Assembly: GCA_963812245.1 (NCBI GenBank)
Contig: CAWEUK010000002.1
Location: 868,001-932,000 of the forward strand
DNA: 64,000 bases
Direction of reading: 5' to 3'
Source: Salsipaludibacter sp963812245
Lineage (GTDB): Bacteria; Actinomycetota; Nitriliruptoria; Nitriliruptorales; Nitriliruptoraceae
Shown: piece after piece, positions 18,226-29,333 of the stretch
How the letters are laid out: every line of letters starts with the position of its first letter
Position numbering within the stretch: position 1 is the stretch's first letter
Made by a program: the position numbers and the translations under genes
Notes under the pieces: model-generated
What the model saw: the letters and a program-made list of their open reading frames with translations, nothing else
The model's database searches: none
What the model was told of the DNA's origin: nothing

Positions 18226-19510
18226 TCATGCGTCGGCCGGTCGTGGACCCGTCGACCGCGCCACCAGGATCGCCGCCACCGGCTGCGCGAGTGCCAGCAC
18301 GACCAGCACCCACCCCGTCATGGCCAGCGCGGCCCCGACTGGGCCGGCCCGCGCACCGACAAGGGCCAGGACGACCACCAGTGCGCATCCGAGGTTGAAG
18401 ACGGCGGCTCGTGGCGTGGCCAGTCGTTCCAGCGCCAGGCGCAGGGGTTCACGTTCGGCGCGGGTGCGGGCAACCAGCATGGGAGCGACGTACTGGAGGC
18501 TGGTGGCGACGGCCTGGGCCAGCACGCCGACCAGCATTGCCAACCCGAGTCCGTCCAGCAGTCGCCACGATCCGGTGGCGACCACGCCGACGTCGACCCA
18601 GGTGGCGAGGCTGAACCAGGCACACACCGCGATGACCGGCCACCGAGCCGTGCCGGGCTTGGCTGCGTGCACGGCGCGGCCGACGGCTGCGCAGGTGCTG
18701 GTCGTGGCACCCGCGAACACGGCCAGGCCGCCGGCCGCCAGGATGCGCGTGATCGTGCCGGCCGTCCCCCCGACGCCACTGGCCAGCAGCAGCAGGGCCG
18801 CGACCGTCAGGGCATGGGCGCCACGCCTGACCATCACCGCTGCGCGGTCGTCGGCGCCCGGCCTCGATGCGTGTCCGGGCCATCGTCGGGCCGAAGAACA
18901 CCAGCGTCGCCAACAACGTGATGCCGGCCCAGCCCAGCACGTTGACGTGCAGGTGGGCAAGTCGGGCGCTGCCGTACCACGATCCGGTCAGGACCCCGGC
19001 TCCCAGGAGTCCGCCCAGGATCGCGCCATGGACGAAGGCGCCGTGGGCGCGTTCGTAGGCTCGCACGATCCAGGCGAAGCGGGCGCCGATCGAGCCATGC
19101 CGCGAGCGGCGCAGGTGGAGGTGGTTGCCCATCACCGCGACCGTGGCCGCCGTCGAGCCGATCCCGACGACGATGGGCATGGCGCCCACCACGCCCACCA
19201 TCACGGTGGCTGCGGCGAGGTTGAACGTGACCAGGATCCACGTGTCCGTGCCGTCGTCGTCACTGCGGGTCAGGGTGTCGCCGAAGTGACGGGTGAACGC
19301 GATCACGACGTTCGTCAGCACCCCCAGGGTGAACAGGTGCACGGCGAGCCAGCGATCGCCGGGCAGCCACGTGCCCGCAGCCAGCCACACCACGGCGAGC
19401 ACGGTGAAGGCGCCGGCAGCGACGGCAGCCGGTCCGACGTCGCCGAAGGGTGACGCCGGGCGACGCCCGGGACCCCTGGTGGCGGGTCTGGCCGGTGGGT
19501 CGCCGGTCAT
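18226..19510 (-). CDS. Polytopic membrane protein resembling heme-copper-oxidase-like membrane domains, frame broken
   Basis: About 427 residues once one extra base near 18855 is removed: the frame ...GPTMARTRIEAG then joins ADDRAAVMVRRGAHALTVAA. Ten or more hydrophobic helices are visible. The segments LFTLGVLTNVVIAFTRHFGD and LAHLHVNVLGWAGITLLATL hold conserved-looking histidines within helices. They resemble the membrane part of some actinobacterial copper oxidase/NnrS-like proteins, which suggests heme or metal binding, but I see no full cytochrome oxidase signature. It overlaps the upstream hydrolase-DinB gene by ATGA. Function not assigned. Confidence 0.65.
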
Positions 19511-20824
19511 GCCCGGCCGAAGAACTCGGCCGGCGGGTCCTCGCCAGTGACGCCGTCGACGGCCTCACGCAGCAGGTCGGCATGTCCAACGTGTCGGGCG
19601 TACTCCTCGACGACGTCGGCGAGCACCCGACGCATGCTTGGCACCTGGTCCCAGTCCGACGTCCGCACCCGTTGGTCGAGGCCTCCCGTGGCCAGCGCGT
19701 CGGCAACGGCCTGCCGCGACCGGGCCACTGCGGCGCCCCACAGGTCATGCAGGTGCGACGGGCTGTCGTCGGCAGCGGAGCGCCAGTCCCAGTCGCGTTC
19801 GTCGAACTCTGCCCATGCATCAGGCAGGTCGTTGCCGGCCAGTCGCACGGTGAAGTACAGGTCCTCGACGAAGGCGAGGTGCTTGAGGAGTCCTCCCAGG
19901 GTCATCGACGATGCCCCGACCGTGGCCTGCAGTCCGGCAGGGTCCAGTCCGGAAGTCTTCCAGGCAAGCGTGGCGCGCTGCCGCTCCAGCGAGCCCAGCA
20001 CCGTGGCCACCTCGTCGCCGGCGATCGGGGGTTCCGGGCAGCCGGTGGGTCCGACGCCCAGCGCCGGGGGACCGATCCCCCTCAGGACACCGATGATCGT
20101 GTCGGCGAGGTCGTCGGGCCGGGTGAACTGCGGCCAGTGACCCGTGGGCAGGTCGACCATGTCGAGGTGCTCGATGTGGGCGAACTCGCGCACCGGCGCG
20201 AGGCCCTCATCGATCCACGAGGTCACCTGCTGGCCGGTGAACTCGGTGCAGATCACCGTCACGGGAATGGCGAGGCGACGGTCGTCGACCAGGCGTTGCG
20301 GATCCGTGGTCACGCCGGCCGGCGAGGGGATGGCGGTGTCGGCGAAGCGGGCGCGCAGGGTGTCGTCCATGTCGGCCAGGTCGGCGGCATCGAAGTCGTC
20401 CCAGGGCGGCAGCGGCACCTCGCCGTCCACGGGCGTGAAGGAGTCGGCGATCGCATCACCGTCGGCCGTCGGGAAGCCGCCCACCATCACGATGTGGGCG
20501 ACGCGTTCGGGGCGTGCATCCGCCGCCGCCCACGCGATCGCGCAGCCGGCCGAGTGCCCGACCAGGGCAACGGTCCCGTCGTTGCCGTACGCCCTGCCCG
20601 GCTCGATGCCGGGATCGCCATCCGCCGGGGCGACGTCATCGATGGCGGCGATCACCGCGTCGACGTGGTGTGCCAGGCTGATCTGGGAGCGGTCGGCACG
20701 TACGGGCGTCCATGCCCGGCAGCGTGAGGGGATGCGTTCGGTGTCCGGCCGCCTGCAGGCGGCCGGACACGGCCTCCCACGACGACGAATCCAGCCACAG
20801 CCCGGGGACCAGGATGACGTCCAT
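19507..20824 (-). CDS. Alpha/beta hydrolase fused to DinB-like domain, frame broken
   Basis: Repaired length 438 residues. The N-terminus MDVILVPGLWLDSSSWEAV is an alpha/beta hydrolase opening; the nucleophile elbow is VALVGHSAGCAIAWAA and the late histidine is in LPTGHWPQF. From about residue 250 the protein becomes a DinB/DUF664-like four-helix domain: LERQRATLAWKTSGL, LGGLLKHLAFVEDLYF and VVEEYARHVGHADLLREAVDG, with histidines placed like DinB metal ligands. The frame breaks near 20699, where dropping one base yields ADRSQISLAHHVDAVIAAID. DinB relatives include thiol-dependent metalloenzymes (bacillithiol or mycothiol S-transferases). The fusion links a hydrolase to such a domain; its substrate is unknown. 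Confidence 0.7.
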
Positions 20825-21019
20825 CAGCCCTCCGGGTCATCGGCACGGTCCGCAGCGGACAGGCCATCGAGAGTAGCCGCTGCGTGCAATCGTGGGCATG
20901 TGTCCCACCGAGGCTGGTTCCCCCGGCCACCGCCCCATCGAGTCCGGCAGAAGGCCGTGTGGGAAGGGTGTCGCGCGGTTGCCCGGGACGACTAAGGTGG
21001 TCGGAACGGAGGGTTTCCG

Positions 21020-21823
21020 ATGTCTTCGATGTCGCACGCACCAGTCCTGTATCGGCTCGTCAGGACGGTGTTCAAGCCCGTCCTCCAACGGTGGGTCGAT
21101 CTGCAGGTGGAGGGTCTCGACCACGTTCCCCGGACGCGTCCGGCGATCCTGGCGAGCAATCACCTGTCCTTCATGGACTCGTTGGTCCTGCCCCTGTCCG
21201 TGCCTCGCCCGGTCTACTTCCTGGGCAAGGCCGACTACTGGGACTCGTGGCGCACGAGGTGGTTCTTCCAGGGTGTCGGGGTCGTCCCCGTCCGACGCGA
21301 GGGTGGCGCAGCGGGGATGGAGAGCCTCGAGACCGGGATCGAGATCCTCCGGTCGGGTGACCTCGTCGGTGTCTATCCGGAGGGCACGCGCAGTCCCGAT
21401 GGGCGGTTGTACCGGGGCAAGACCGGCCCCGTGCGCATGGCCGTGGCGGCGGGGGTGGACATCATTCCCTGCGGCGTCATCGGTTCCGACCGCGCGCAGC
21501 CCACCGGCCAGAAGACGATCTCCCGCGAGACGGTCACGGTGAGGTACGGCCGGCCCGTCAACCTGTCGCGCTACGCCGACCAGGTCGACGACCCGTTCGC
21601 CCTGCGGGCTGCCACCGACGAGGTGATGTACGAGATCATGATGCTGTCCGGGCAGGAGTACGTGGACGTCTATGCAGGTCAGGTGAAGTCAGCCGACAAG
21701 GCCGTCGCCGACGTCGCGACGACTGCGACGCCCGGTACGGCCGACCTCGGCCGGCCCCGGGATCACCTGGTCGGCCAGGCCGCCGCCGGTGACGGCAGCG
21801 CCGCTGATCGAGATGCGTCCTGA
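21020..21823 (+). CDS. plsC: 1-acyl-sn-glycerol-3-phosphate acyltransferase (PlsC family)
   Basis: Transfers an acyl chain to lysophosphatidate in phospholipid synthesis, at the inner membrane face. 267 residues. The catalytic HX4D motif is NHLSFMD and the phosphate-binding motif is YPEGTRSPDG; RTRWFFQGVGVVPVRR precedes it as in the family. The C-terminal 50 residues are Ala/Asp-rich and not conserved. The ATG at 21020 has GGAGGG upstream. It converges on glpD with only 24 bases between, an apt setting given that glycerol-3-phosphate is the precursor of its substrate. Confidence 0.92.
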   Translation: MSSMSHAPVLYRLVRTVFKPVLQRWVDLQVEGLDHVPRTRPAILASNHLSFMDSLVLPLSVPRPVYFLGKADYWDSWRTRWFFQGVGVVPVRREGGAAGMESLETGIEILRSGDLVGVYPEGTRSPDGRLYRGKTGPVRMAVAAGVDIIPCGVIGSDRAQPTGQKTISRETVTVRYGRPVNLSRYADQVDDPFALRAATDEVMYEIMMLSGQEYVDVYAGQVKSADKAVADVATTATPGTADLGRPRDHLVGQAAAGDGSAADRDAS

Positions 21824-21847
21824 TGCACCAGTGGTGCCGGGCGGGTG

Positions 21848-23573
21848 TCAGGCACCACTGGGAATGCCGGTGCGCACGTCGTCGGCACCCATCCGGGCAG
21901 CATCGGCAGTCTGGTCGTCATCCATCTGCTGGGACTCTCGTTCGGCCTCGACGCGCTGGGCGTAGTGCTCCACTTCGGCGGCGACGCGGTCATCGTCCCA
22001 GCCAAGGATCGGGGCAACGAGTTCGGCGACCTCCTGTGCCACGTCCACCCCTCGGTGGAAGGTCTCGATCGAGATCCGGGTCCGACGTGTCAGCACGTCG
22101 TCCAGGTGCAGCGCCCCTTCGTGCGACGCGGCATAGGCGATCTCGACCCGCAGGTACTCGTCAGCGCCGGTGAGCGGGTCACCCAGGTCGGGTCGTTCGG
22201 CGACCATCTCCAGGAGTTCGTGCAACAGGCTGCCGTAGCGTCCGAGGAGTCGTTCGATGCGGTTGACGTGCAGCCCGCTGTCCTCGGCCAACCGGTGCCG
22301 TGCGTTCCAGGCTGCGTGGTAGCCCTCCGCGCCCGCCAGTCGAGTCGTCTCGGTCGTGGACTCCGCCACGGTGGTCGGGAAGCCCTGGACGGCCAGGTCG
22401 ATGGCGTCCTTGGCCATGACCCGGTAGGTCGTGTACTTGCCCCCGGCCACCATCACCAGTCCGGCCACCGGGGTGACGACGGCGTGCTCTCGTGACAACT
22501 TGCTGGTGGCCTCGGACTCGCCCGCCAGGAGCGGTCGCAACCCCGCGTAGACGCCTTCGACGTCGTCGTGGGTCAGTGGGGAGGTCAGGATCGCGTTGAC
22601 GTGGTCCAACAGGTAGTCGATGTCGGTGCGGCTGGCGGCGGGATGGGCGCGGTCCAGTTCCCAGTCGGTGTCGGTGGTGCCGATGATCCAGTGACTCTTG
22701 CCCCACGGGATGACGAACAGGACACTCTTCTCGGTGCGCGAGATCAGTCCGGTCTCGCCGTGGATGCGATCGCGGGGTACCAGGATGTGCACACCCTTGG
22801 AGGCCCGGACGTTGAACTGGCCACGCCCCCCGACCATCTCCTGGATGTCGTCTGTCCACACGCCCGCGGCGTTGACGGTCGCGCGTGCGTGGATCTCGAG
22901 TTCCTCGGACGCCTCGAGGTCGACCGCCCGCACACCCACGACGCGGTCACCCTCGCGCAGCAGGCCGGTGACCCGCGTGCTGGTGGCCAGGGCCGCGCCG
23001 TACTGCGCGGCCGTCCGCGACAGGAACATCGTGTGGCGGGCGTCGTCGACCTGGCCGTCGTAGTACTTGATGGCCCCGATCAGCGCATCCTTGCGCAGCG
23101 ACGGGAAACTGGCGCAGGGCTTCGCTGCGACTGAGGTGGCGGTGGGACGGGACGGCCTTGTGTCGACCCGCCATCGTGTCGTAGAGCAGCACGCCACTGC
23201 CCAGGTACAGCCGCTCCCATCCCCGGTGCTGCAGGGGCAGGATGAACGGGACCGGATGTGCCAGGTGCGGGCACAACCGGTCCAGGATCAGGGAGCGCTC
23301 CTTGAGCGCTTCCTGGACCAGTGAGAAGTTGAGCTGCTCCAGGTAGCGCAGGCCGCCGTGGATCAGCTTGCTGGACCTGCTCGACGTGCCGGACGCGAAG
23401 TCCCGCGCCTCGACGAGTGCGACCGACAACCCGCGCGACGTGGCATCCAGCGCTGCCCCGCCACCCGTCACGCCCCCGCCGATCACGAGGACGTCGAACT
23501 GTTCGGTGCGCATTCGCTCCAGCGACTGCCTCCGGAAGTCGGGGCTCATGGCGATCGGTGTGGTCGAGACCAT
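21848..23573 (-). CDS. glpD: Glycerol-3-phosphate dehydrogenase, FAD-dependent (GlpD), frame broken once
   Basis: Oxidises glycerol-3-phosphate to dihydroxyacetone phosphate at the membrane, passing electrons to quinone. The N-terminal FAD site is FDVLVIGGGVTGGGAALDA, followed by SSKLIHGGLRYLEQ. After the break come LIGAIKYYDGQVDDAR, VNAAGVWTDDI, SKGVHILVPRDRI and VAGGKYTTYRVMA. The break lies in a GGG run at 23103-23105: removing one base gives RQFPSLRKDALIGA in one frame. Repaired length is 574 residues, normal for GlpD. ATG 23573 is preceded by AAGG at about nine bases. It is the last gene of the glpF-acidic protein-glpK-glpD run. Confidence 0.93.
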
Positions 23574-23652
23574 TGGTGACAGCCTTTTCGTCTGGTCGTG
23601 TGGGTGGGGGCGGAACTCTAGTGTGCGGTGTCGGAGATCGCGCCGGGTGAGG

Positions 23653-25170
<1,518 letters not shown>

Positions 25171-25294
25171 GTCATGTTCCTGTCGTGGTGATTTCGGTTG
25201 GCCCCCGAGTCCGGGGTGCCGTGGTGATGTGCAGGGTGCGAGTCGTGGTCTGGGGGTCGGGGTCACGCCGGGGAGTGGGGCCCCCGTGGTGGAG

Positions 25295-25561
25295 TCATGG
25301 CTCGCCGTCGTCGGATTCTTCGTCCGAGTCGACGTAGTGGCCGGGTTCGGGGTGGGGATCCACGGGCGGTTCGCCCTTCTCGTGCGACACCTCGACGTAG
25401 GTGCCCTCCTCCCCGGGTTCGTGATGCTTCGGCTCGTCCTCGCCCTCCTCCTGGCTGTCGACGTAGCTGCCCTCCGGCTCGGCGTCCACGTCCTCGGCGT
25501 CGTCGAGCAGCCCGTGCTCGGGCGTGCCCTCGTGTCCGGAAGCGTCGGTGGCCGGCGCCAT
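25295..25561 (-). CDS. Small, very acidic protein inside the glp operon, unknown function
   Basis: 88 residues, dominated by Asp, Glu, Pro and His, with almost no hydrophobic core, so probably disordered. A short motif repeats three times: GSYVDSQEE, GTYVEVSHE and GHYVDSDEE, with acidic-Pro spacers between. The ATG at 25561 shares its A with the last base of the glpF stop (TGATG), so it is translationally coupled to the glycerol channel; glpK follows. No family is recognised. The regular tyrosines in an acidic setting could be a modification or binding site. That idea is speculative, but the coupling strongly suggests a real gene. Confidence 0.65.
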   Translation of the reverse strand: MAPATDASGHEGTPEHGLLDDAEDVDAEPEGSYVDSQEEGEDEPKHHEPGEEGTYVEVSHEKGEPPVDPHPEPGHYVDSDEESDDGEP

Positions 25562-26289
25562 CAGATGTACCACTTGGCAACAAGGCCGCCCAGGACGCCG
25601 CCGATGATGGGGCCCACGACCGGCACCCATGAGTACGCCCAGTCGCTGCTGCCCTTGCCGGGGATCGGCAGGACGGCGTGTGCGATGCGTGGCCCGAGGT
25701 CACGCGCCGGGTTGATGGCATACCCCGTCGGACCACCGAGGGAGGCACCGATTCCGACCACCAGCAGGGCGACGGGCAGCGGACCCAGGGCAGCCGGGTT
25801 CTGCCCGAAGGTCAGGATCACGAACACCAGCACGAAGGTGCCGATGATCTCGGTGACGAGGTTCCAGGAGTAGTTGCGGATGGCCGGGCCGGTCGAGAAC
25901 ACCCCGAGCTTGCTCTCCGGGTCGGGCGTGGCCGCGAAGTGGTCCTTGTAGGCCAGCCAACAGAGCACGGCCCCGATGAACGCCCCGACCATCTCGCCCG
26001 CCAGGTAGACCATGGTCGAGCTCGCGGTGACGGCGACCCCCGGCGCATACTCCTCGGCGCCGTTGGCCAACAGGCCGAACGTGACCGCGGGGTTGATGTG
26101 GGCGCCCGACTTGAACGCCGCGTAGACCCCGGCGAAGACGGCGAGACCCCACCCCCAGTTCACCAGGAGGAATCCTCCCCCGGCTCCCTTGCTGTCGGCC
26201 AGGGCGACGTTGGCGACGACGCCACAGCCCAACAACAGCAACAGTCCGGTGCCAAGCACCTCGGAAATGAATACGTCACCTAGCGGCAT
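25561..26289 (-). CDS. glpF: Glycerol uptake facilitator (aquaglyceroporin GlpF)
   Basis: Membrane channel for passive glycerol entry, 242 residues and six helices. Both half-helix NPA boxes are present: SGAHINPAVTFGLL (about residue 66) and GYAINPARDLGPR (about residue 196). The Asp after NPAR is the mark of glycerol channels as opposed to water-only channels. The ATG at 26289 has AGGAA at six bases. It is the first gene of the glp run on this strand. Confidence 0.95.
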   Translation of the reverse strand: MPLGDVFISEVLGTGLLLLLGCGVVANVALADSKGAGGGFLLVNWGWGLAVFAGVYAAFKSGAHINPAVTFGLLANGAEEYAPGVAVTASSTMVYLAGEMVGAFIGAVLCWLAYKDHFAATPDPESKLGVFSTGPAIRNYSWNLVTEIIGTFVLVFVILTFGQNPAALGPLPVALLVVGIGASLGGPTGYAINPARDLGPRIAHAVLPIPGKGSSDWAYSWVPVVGPIIGGVLGGLVAKWYI

Positions 26290-26380
26290 CTGCGTTCCTG
26301 ACGTTCAGTGCATGCCCCTGACAGGGGCCGCGGTCGGCGATCTGGCGTGGCCGCCGGATCGTGGGGGGTGGTACAGCGTT

Positions 26381-26403
26381 GCCGGGGCGGCGGGACGCCC
26401 GGC
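26381..26403 (-). terminator. Candidate terminator hairpin downstream of fbp
   Basis: GCCGGG (26381-26386) pairs with CCCGGC (26398-26403), extended by two further pairs across a one-base bulge. It starts about 20 bases beyond the fbp stop on the minus strand and precedes glpF. A second short palindrome, GCCCCTGACAGGGGC, lies at 26314-26328 in the glpF leader. No T-run is present. Confidence 0.4.
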
Positions 26404-26421
26404 GATGTGCAGCGACGGGGA

Positions 26422-27450
26422 TCATGGCGCCCCTCCCGCGGCGACCATGTTCTGCAGGCGCTCCACGAGTGCGTGATGTCCAAGGAAGACCGGGATCCGC
26501 TGATGGATGCTGTCGGGGACGACGTCGAGCAGACGTCGCGTGCCGTCAGAACCCAGGCCACCCGCCTGTTCGGCCAGGAACGCCAACGGGGCGCCCTCGT
26601 AGACCATGCGCAACTTGCCGTCCGGCAGACCCGTTTCGGCGGGGTACCCGTAGATGCCGCCGTGCAGCAGGTTGCGGTGGAAGTCCGCGACCGCCGAGCC
26701 GATGTAGCGCTGCGACAACTGCGGCGTGTCGGGTCGTTCCAGCCATGCCACGAAGTCGCCCACGCCTTGTTCCCACAGGGGCGAGGATGCGTGGTTGAAG
26801 CTGTAGTAGGCGGGAGTCTCGGGGTGGTGCAGGTCCGACCAGGTGAGCACGAACTCGCCAACCTCGGGGTCCAGCGTGAAGGCGTGCACACCGTCACCGG
26901 TGCTCAGCACCATCATCGTGGACGTGCCGTACAGGATGTAGCCGGCCGCGGCAAGATCCCTGCCCGGACGGAGCCAGTCGTGTTCATCGGGCGGCCCGGA
27001 CGCGTCGCTGACGCGTCGGTACACCCCGAATATGGTCCCGACACTGACGTTGGAGTCGATGTTGGACGAACCGTCCAGCGGGTCATGGACGACCACGTAG
27101 CGGCCGTCGCCCGGCACCACCGTCACCTCCGACTGCTCCTCCGACACGATGGCGCACACCCGGCCCCCGCGCCGCAGCAACGCCGTCACGACGTCGTCGG
27201 CGTACACGTCGAGAGCCTTCTGCTCCTCGCCCTGGGGATTGATGTGTCCTGATGCTCCCATCAACTCGGTGAGTCCGGCGCGCCGGGTGCGATTGGCGAT
27301 CAACTTGCCGGCCAGGGCCAGGTCGTAGAGCAGGGCCGTGAGCCCGGATGACGAGATGGACGACTGGCGATCCTCGAGGAACTGCTCGATGGTGACCAGT
27401 TCCGCCACCGCCTCGGCGCCGACTGGTGGGGCTGGCGGATCGACATCCAT
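26422..27450 (-). CDS. fbp: Class I fructose-1,6-bisphosphatase
   Basis: Gluconeogenic enzyme: fructose-1,6-bisphosphate to fructose-6-phosphate plus phosphate, Mg-dependent. 342 residues. The metal/substrate signature is DPLDGSSNIDSN; also seen are IVSEEQ (metal ligands), YGTSTMMVLSTGDGVH, NLLHGGIYGYPAE and KLRMVYEGAPLAFLAEQAGG. The start at ATG 27450 gives a normal N-terminus (MDVDPPAPP) but has only a weak ribosome site; GTG at 27495 is the alternative. It is divergent from the dha genes and next to glp, consistent with growth on triose precursors. Confidence 0.93.
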   Translation of the reverse strand: MDVDPPAPPVGAEAVAELVTIEQFLEDRQSSISSSGLTALLYDLALAGKLIANRTRRAGLTELMGASGHINPQGEEQKALDVYADDVVTALLRRGGRVCAIVSEEQSEVTVVPGDGRYVVVHDPLDGSSNIDSNVSVGTIFGVYRRVSDASGPPDEHDWLRPGRDLAAAGYILYGTSTMMVLSTGDGVHAFTLDPEVGEFVLTWSDLHHPETPAYYSFNHASSPLWEQGVGDFVAWLERPDTPQLSQRYIGSAVADFHRNLLHGGIYGYPAETGLPDGKLRMVYEGAPLAFLAEQAGGLGSDGTRRLLDVVPDSIHQRIPVFLGHHALVERLQNMVAAGGAP

Positions 27451-27492
27451 CTCGCTCAAGGCAGTGTCCGGATGGTTGGGGGAGGATTGACC

Positions 27493-27663
27493 CTTCACGT
27501 CGTCACCATAGAGGCAAGGCACACGACAATGTGCGTGATTGCGCGACCTCTTCACGTCGTCACGCAAGGGAAATCTTCTGGGCCCCGGCTGTCGACTCGC
27601 CACGAAGGATGGGCACGTGTGCTTGACTGGCCCCATCGGGTGCGTCGGCCATCCTTCACGTCG
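27493..27663. promoter_or_regulatory. Three direct repeats in the fbp-dhaK divergent promoter region
   Basis: CTTCACGTCGTCAC occurs exactly at 27493-27506 and 27550-27563, and its first ten bases recur at 27654-27663. The first two are 57 bases apart, about 5.5 helical turns. Long direct repeats in an intergenic region between divergent genes commonly bind a regulator, here perhaps one controlling dihydroxyacetone or gluconeogenic genes. The first copy lies just inside the alternative GTG start of fbp (27495), which favours the ATG start. No regulator gene is nearby. Confidence 0.5.
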
Positions 27664-27692
27664 CCCACAGGCCGATATCGGAGGTTTGGACC

Positions 27693-28679
27693 ATGAAGAA
27701 GCTCATCAACGATCCCGACGAGGTGGTCAGTGACGCCCTGCGCGGCATGGACGCCGCCCATGACGACCTGCGCGTCGACCACGATCTCAAGATCATCTAT
27801 CGGGCCCAGCCCAAGGCTGCCGGCAAGGTCGGGCTGGTGTCGGGTGGCGGGTCCGGCCACGAACCGCTGCACGGTGGCTTCGTCGGCCCCGGCATGCTCG
27901 ATGCGGCGTGTGCCGGCGAGGTGTTCACGTCGCCGGTGCCCGACCAGATGATGGCCGCGACCGCGGCCGTGGACACCGGCGCCGGGGTCCTCCACATCGT
28001 CAAGAACTACACCGGCGACATCATGAACTTCGAGATGGCAGCCGAACTGGCCGGCGACGACGTCCGGGTCGAGACCGTCATCACCAACGACGACGTCGCC
28101 GTGACCGACAGCCTCTACACGGCGGGTCGTCGTGGCGTGGGGGTCACCGTCCTGCTCGAGAAGATCGCGGGTGCCGCGGCCGAGGAGGGCCAGGACCTGG
28201 ACGCGGTGGCGGCGGTGGCCAACAAGGTCAATGACGGCGGCCGCAGCATGGGCCTGGCGCTCACCTCCTGTGTCGTGCCGTCGGCCGGGTCGCCGACCTT
28301 CGAGTTGGACGACGACGAGTACGAGTTGGGCATCGGCATCCATGGGGAGCCCGGGCGGCAGCGACTGGAGATGGCGCCGGCGGCCGAGCTCGCCGAGCGA
28401 CTGGTTGCCCCGATCCTCGAGGACCGGTCCTTCGACAACGTCATCGCGTTCGTCAACGGCATGGGGGGCAGCCCCCTGTTGGAGCTCTACCTGATGTACG
28501 GGGAGGTGCGGCGGTTGCTGGACGATGCCGGGATCCGGGTCGCCCGGTCCCTGGTCGGCAACTACATCACGTCACTGGAGATGGCGGGGTGCTCGGTCAC
28601 CCTGCTCGAGGTGGACGACGACCTGCTGCGACTCTGGGACGCCCCGGTGTCGACCCCCGGCCTGCGATGGGGGGCCTGA
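27693..28679 (+). CDS. dhaK: PEP-dependent dihydroxyacetone kinase, substrate-binding subunit DhaK
   Basis: Binds dihydroxyacetone covalently through a histidine hemiaminal and presents it for phosphorylation by DhaL. 328 residues. Signatures are LVSGGGSGHEPLHGGFVG near residue 50, VKNYTGDIMNFEMA, and the covalent histidine in IGIHGEPGRQ (about residue 216). FVNGMGGSP and EMAGCSVTLL follow near the C-terminus. GGAGG sits eight bases before the ATG. First gene of dhaK-dhaL-dhaM, with dhaL beginning three bases after its stop. Confidence 0.96.
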   Translation: MKKLINDPDEVVSDALRGMDAAHDDLRVDHDLKIIYRAQPKAAGKVGLVSGGGSGHEPLHGGFVGPGMLDAACAGEVFTSPVPDQMMAATAAVDTGAGVLHIVKNYTGDIMNFEMAAELAGDDVRVETVITNDDVAVTDSLYTAGRRGVGVTVLLEKIAGAAAEEGQDLDAVAAVANKVNDGGRSMGLALTSCVVPSAGSPTFELDDDEYELGIGIHGEPGRQRLEMAPAAELAERLVAPILEDRSFDNVIAFVNGMGGSPLLELYLMYGEVRRLLDDAGIRVARSLVGNYITSLEMAGCSVTLLEVDDDLLRLWDAPVSTPGLRWGA

Positions 28680-28682
28680 ACC

Positions 28683-29333
28683 GTGGCGTCGACCGAGGTC
28701 ACGCGCACGGACCTGGAGGACTGGATCGCCCGATTCGGGGCGGCGGTGCTGGCGAACCGCGACCACCTGACCGCCCTGGACTCCGCGATCGGTGATGCCG
28801 ACCACGGTGGCAACATGGCACGTGGGATGAACGCGGTGGCCGATGCGATGGGAACGCTGGACCCGGACGCGGCCATCGGCGCGATGTTCCGGACGGTGGG
28901 GATGACGTTGGTCTCGAAGGTCGGCGGCGCCAGCGGCCCCCTGTACGGCACCTTCTTCATCCGCTTCGGCGGCGACGCGGCAGATGCGGCCACCCTCGAC
29001 GGTGCGTCGCTCGCGGCGGCGTTGGATGCCGGCGTCCAGGGGGTGGTCGCGCGCGGCAAGGCGCAGGCGGGTGACAAGACCATGGTCGACGCCATGCTTC
29101 CGGCGATGACCGCGATGCACGCGGCCCTGGACGATGGCGCGACTGTCGGCGAGGCGACTGCTGCCGCGGCGGCTGGCGCGGTCGAGGGCCGCGATGCCAC
29201 CGTGCCGATGGTGGCGCGAAAGGGCCGCGCGAGCTACCTGGGCGAGCGCAGTGCCGGGCACCTCGATCCGGGCGCTGCCTCGACCTGCCTGCTGTTCGAA
29301 GCCCTGGCCGCATCGTTGGGGTCCGACGGATGA
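28683..29333 (+). CDS. dhaL: Dihydroxyacetone kinase ADP-binding subunit DhaL
   Basis: Holds a tightly bound ADP that is rephosphorylated by DhaM and passes the phosphate to dihydroxyacetone. 216 residues from GTG 28683. The Mg-ADP site is SAIGDADHGGNMARGM (the DxDxG pattern), with GGASGPLYG, AQAGDKTMVDAMLPA and ASYLGERSAGHLDPGAAS. Its last codons overlap the dhaM start (ATGA), so the subunits are made together. Confidence 0.96.
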   Translation: MASTEVTRTDLEDWIARFGAAVLANRDHLTALDSAIGDADHGGNMARGMNAVADAMGTLDPDAAIGAMFRTVGMTLVSKVGGASGPLYGTFFIRFGGDAADAATLDGASLAAALDAGVQGVVARGKAQAGDKTMVDAMLPAMTAMHAALDDGATVGEATAAAAAGAVEGRDATVPMVARKGRASYLGERSAGHLDPGAASTCLLFEALAASLGSDG

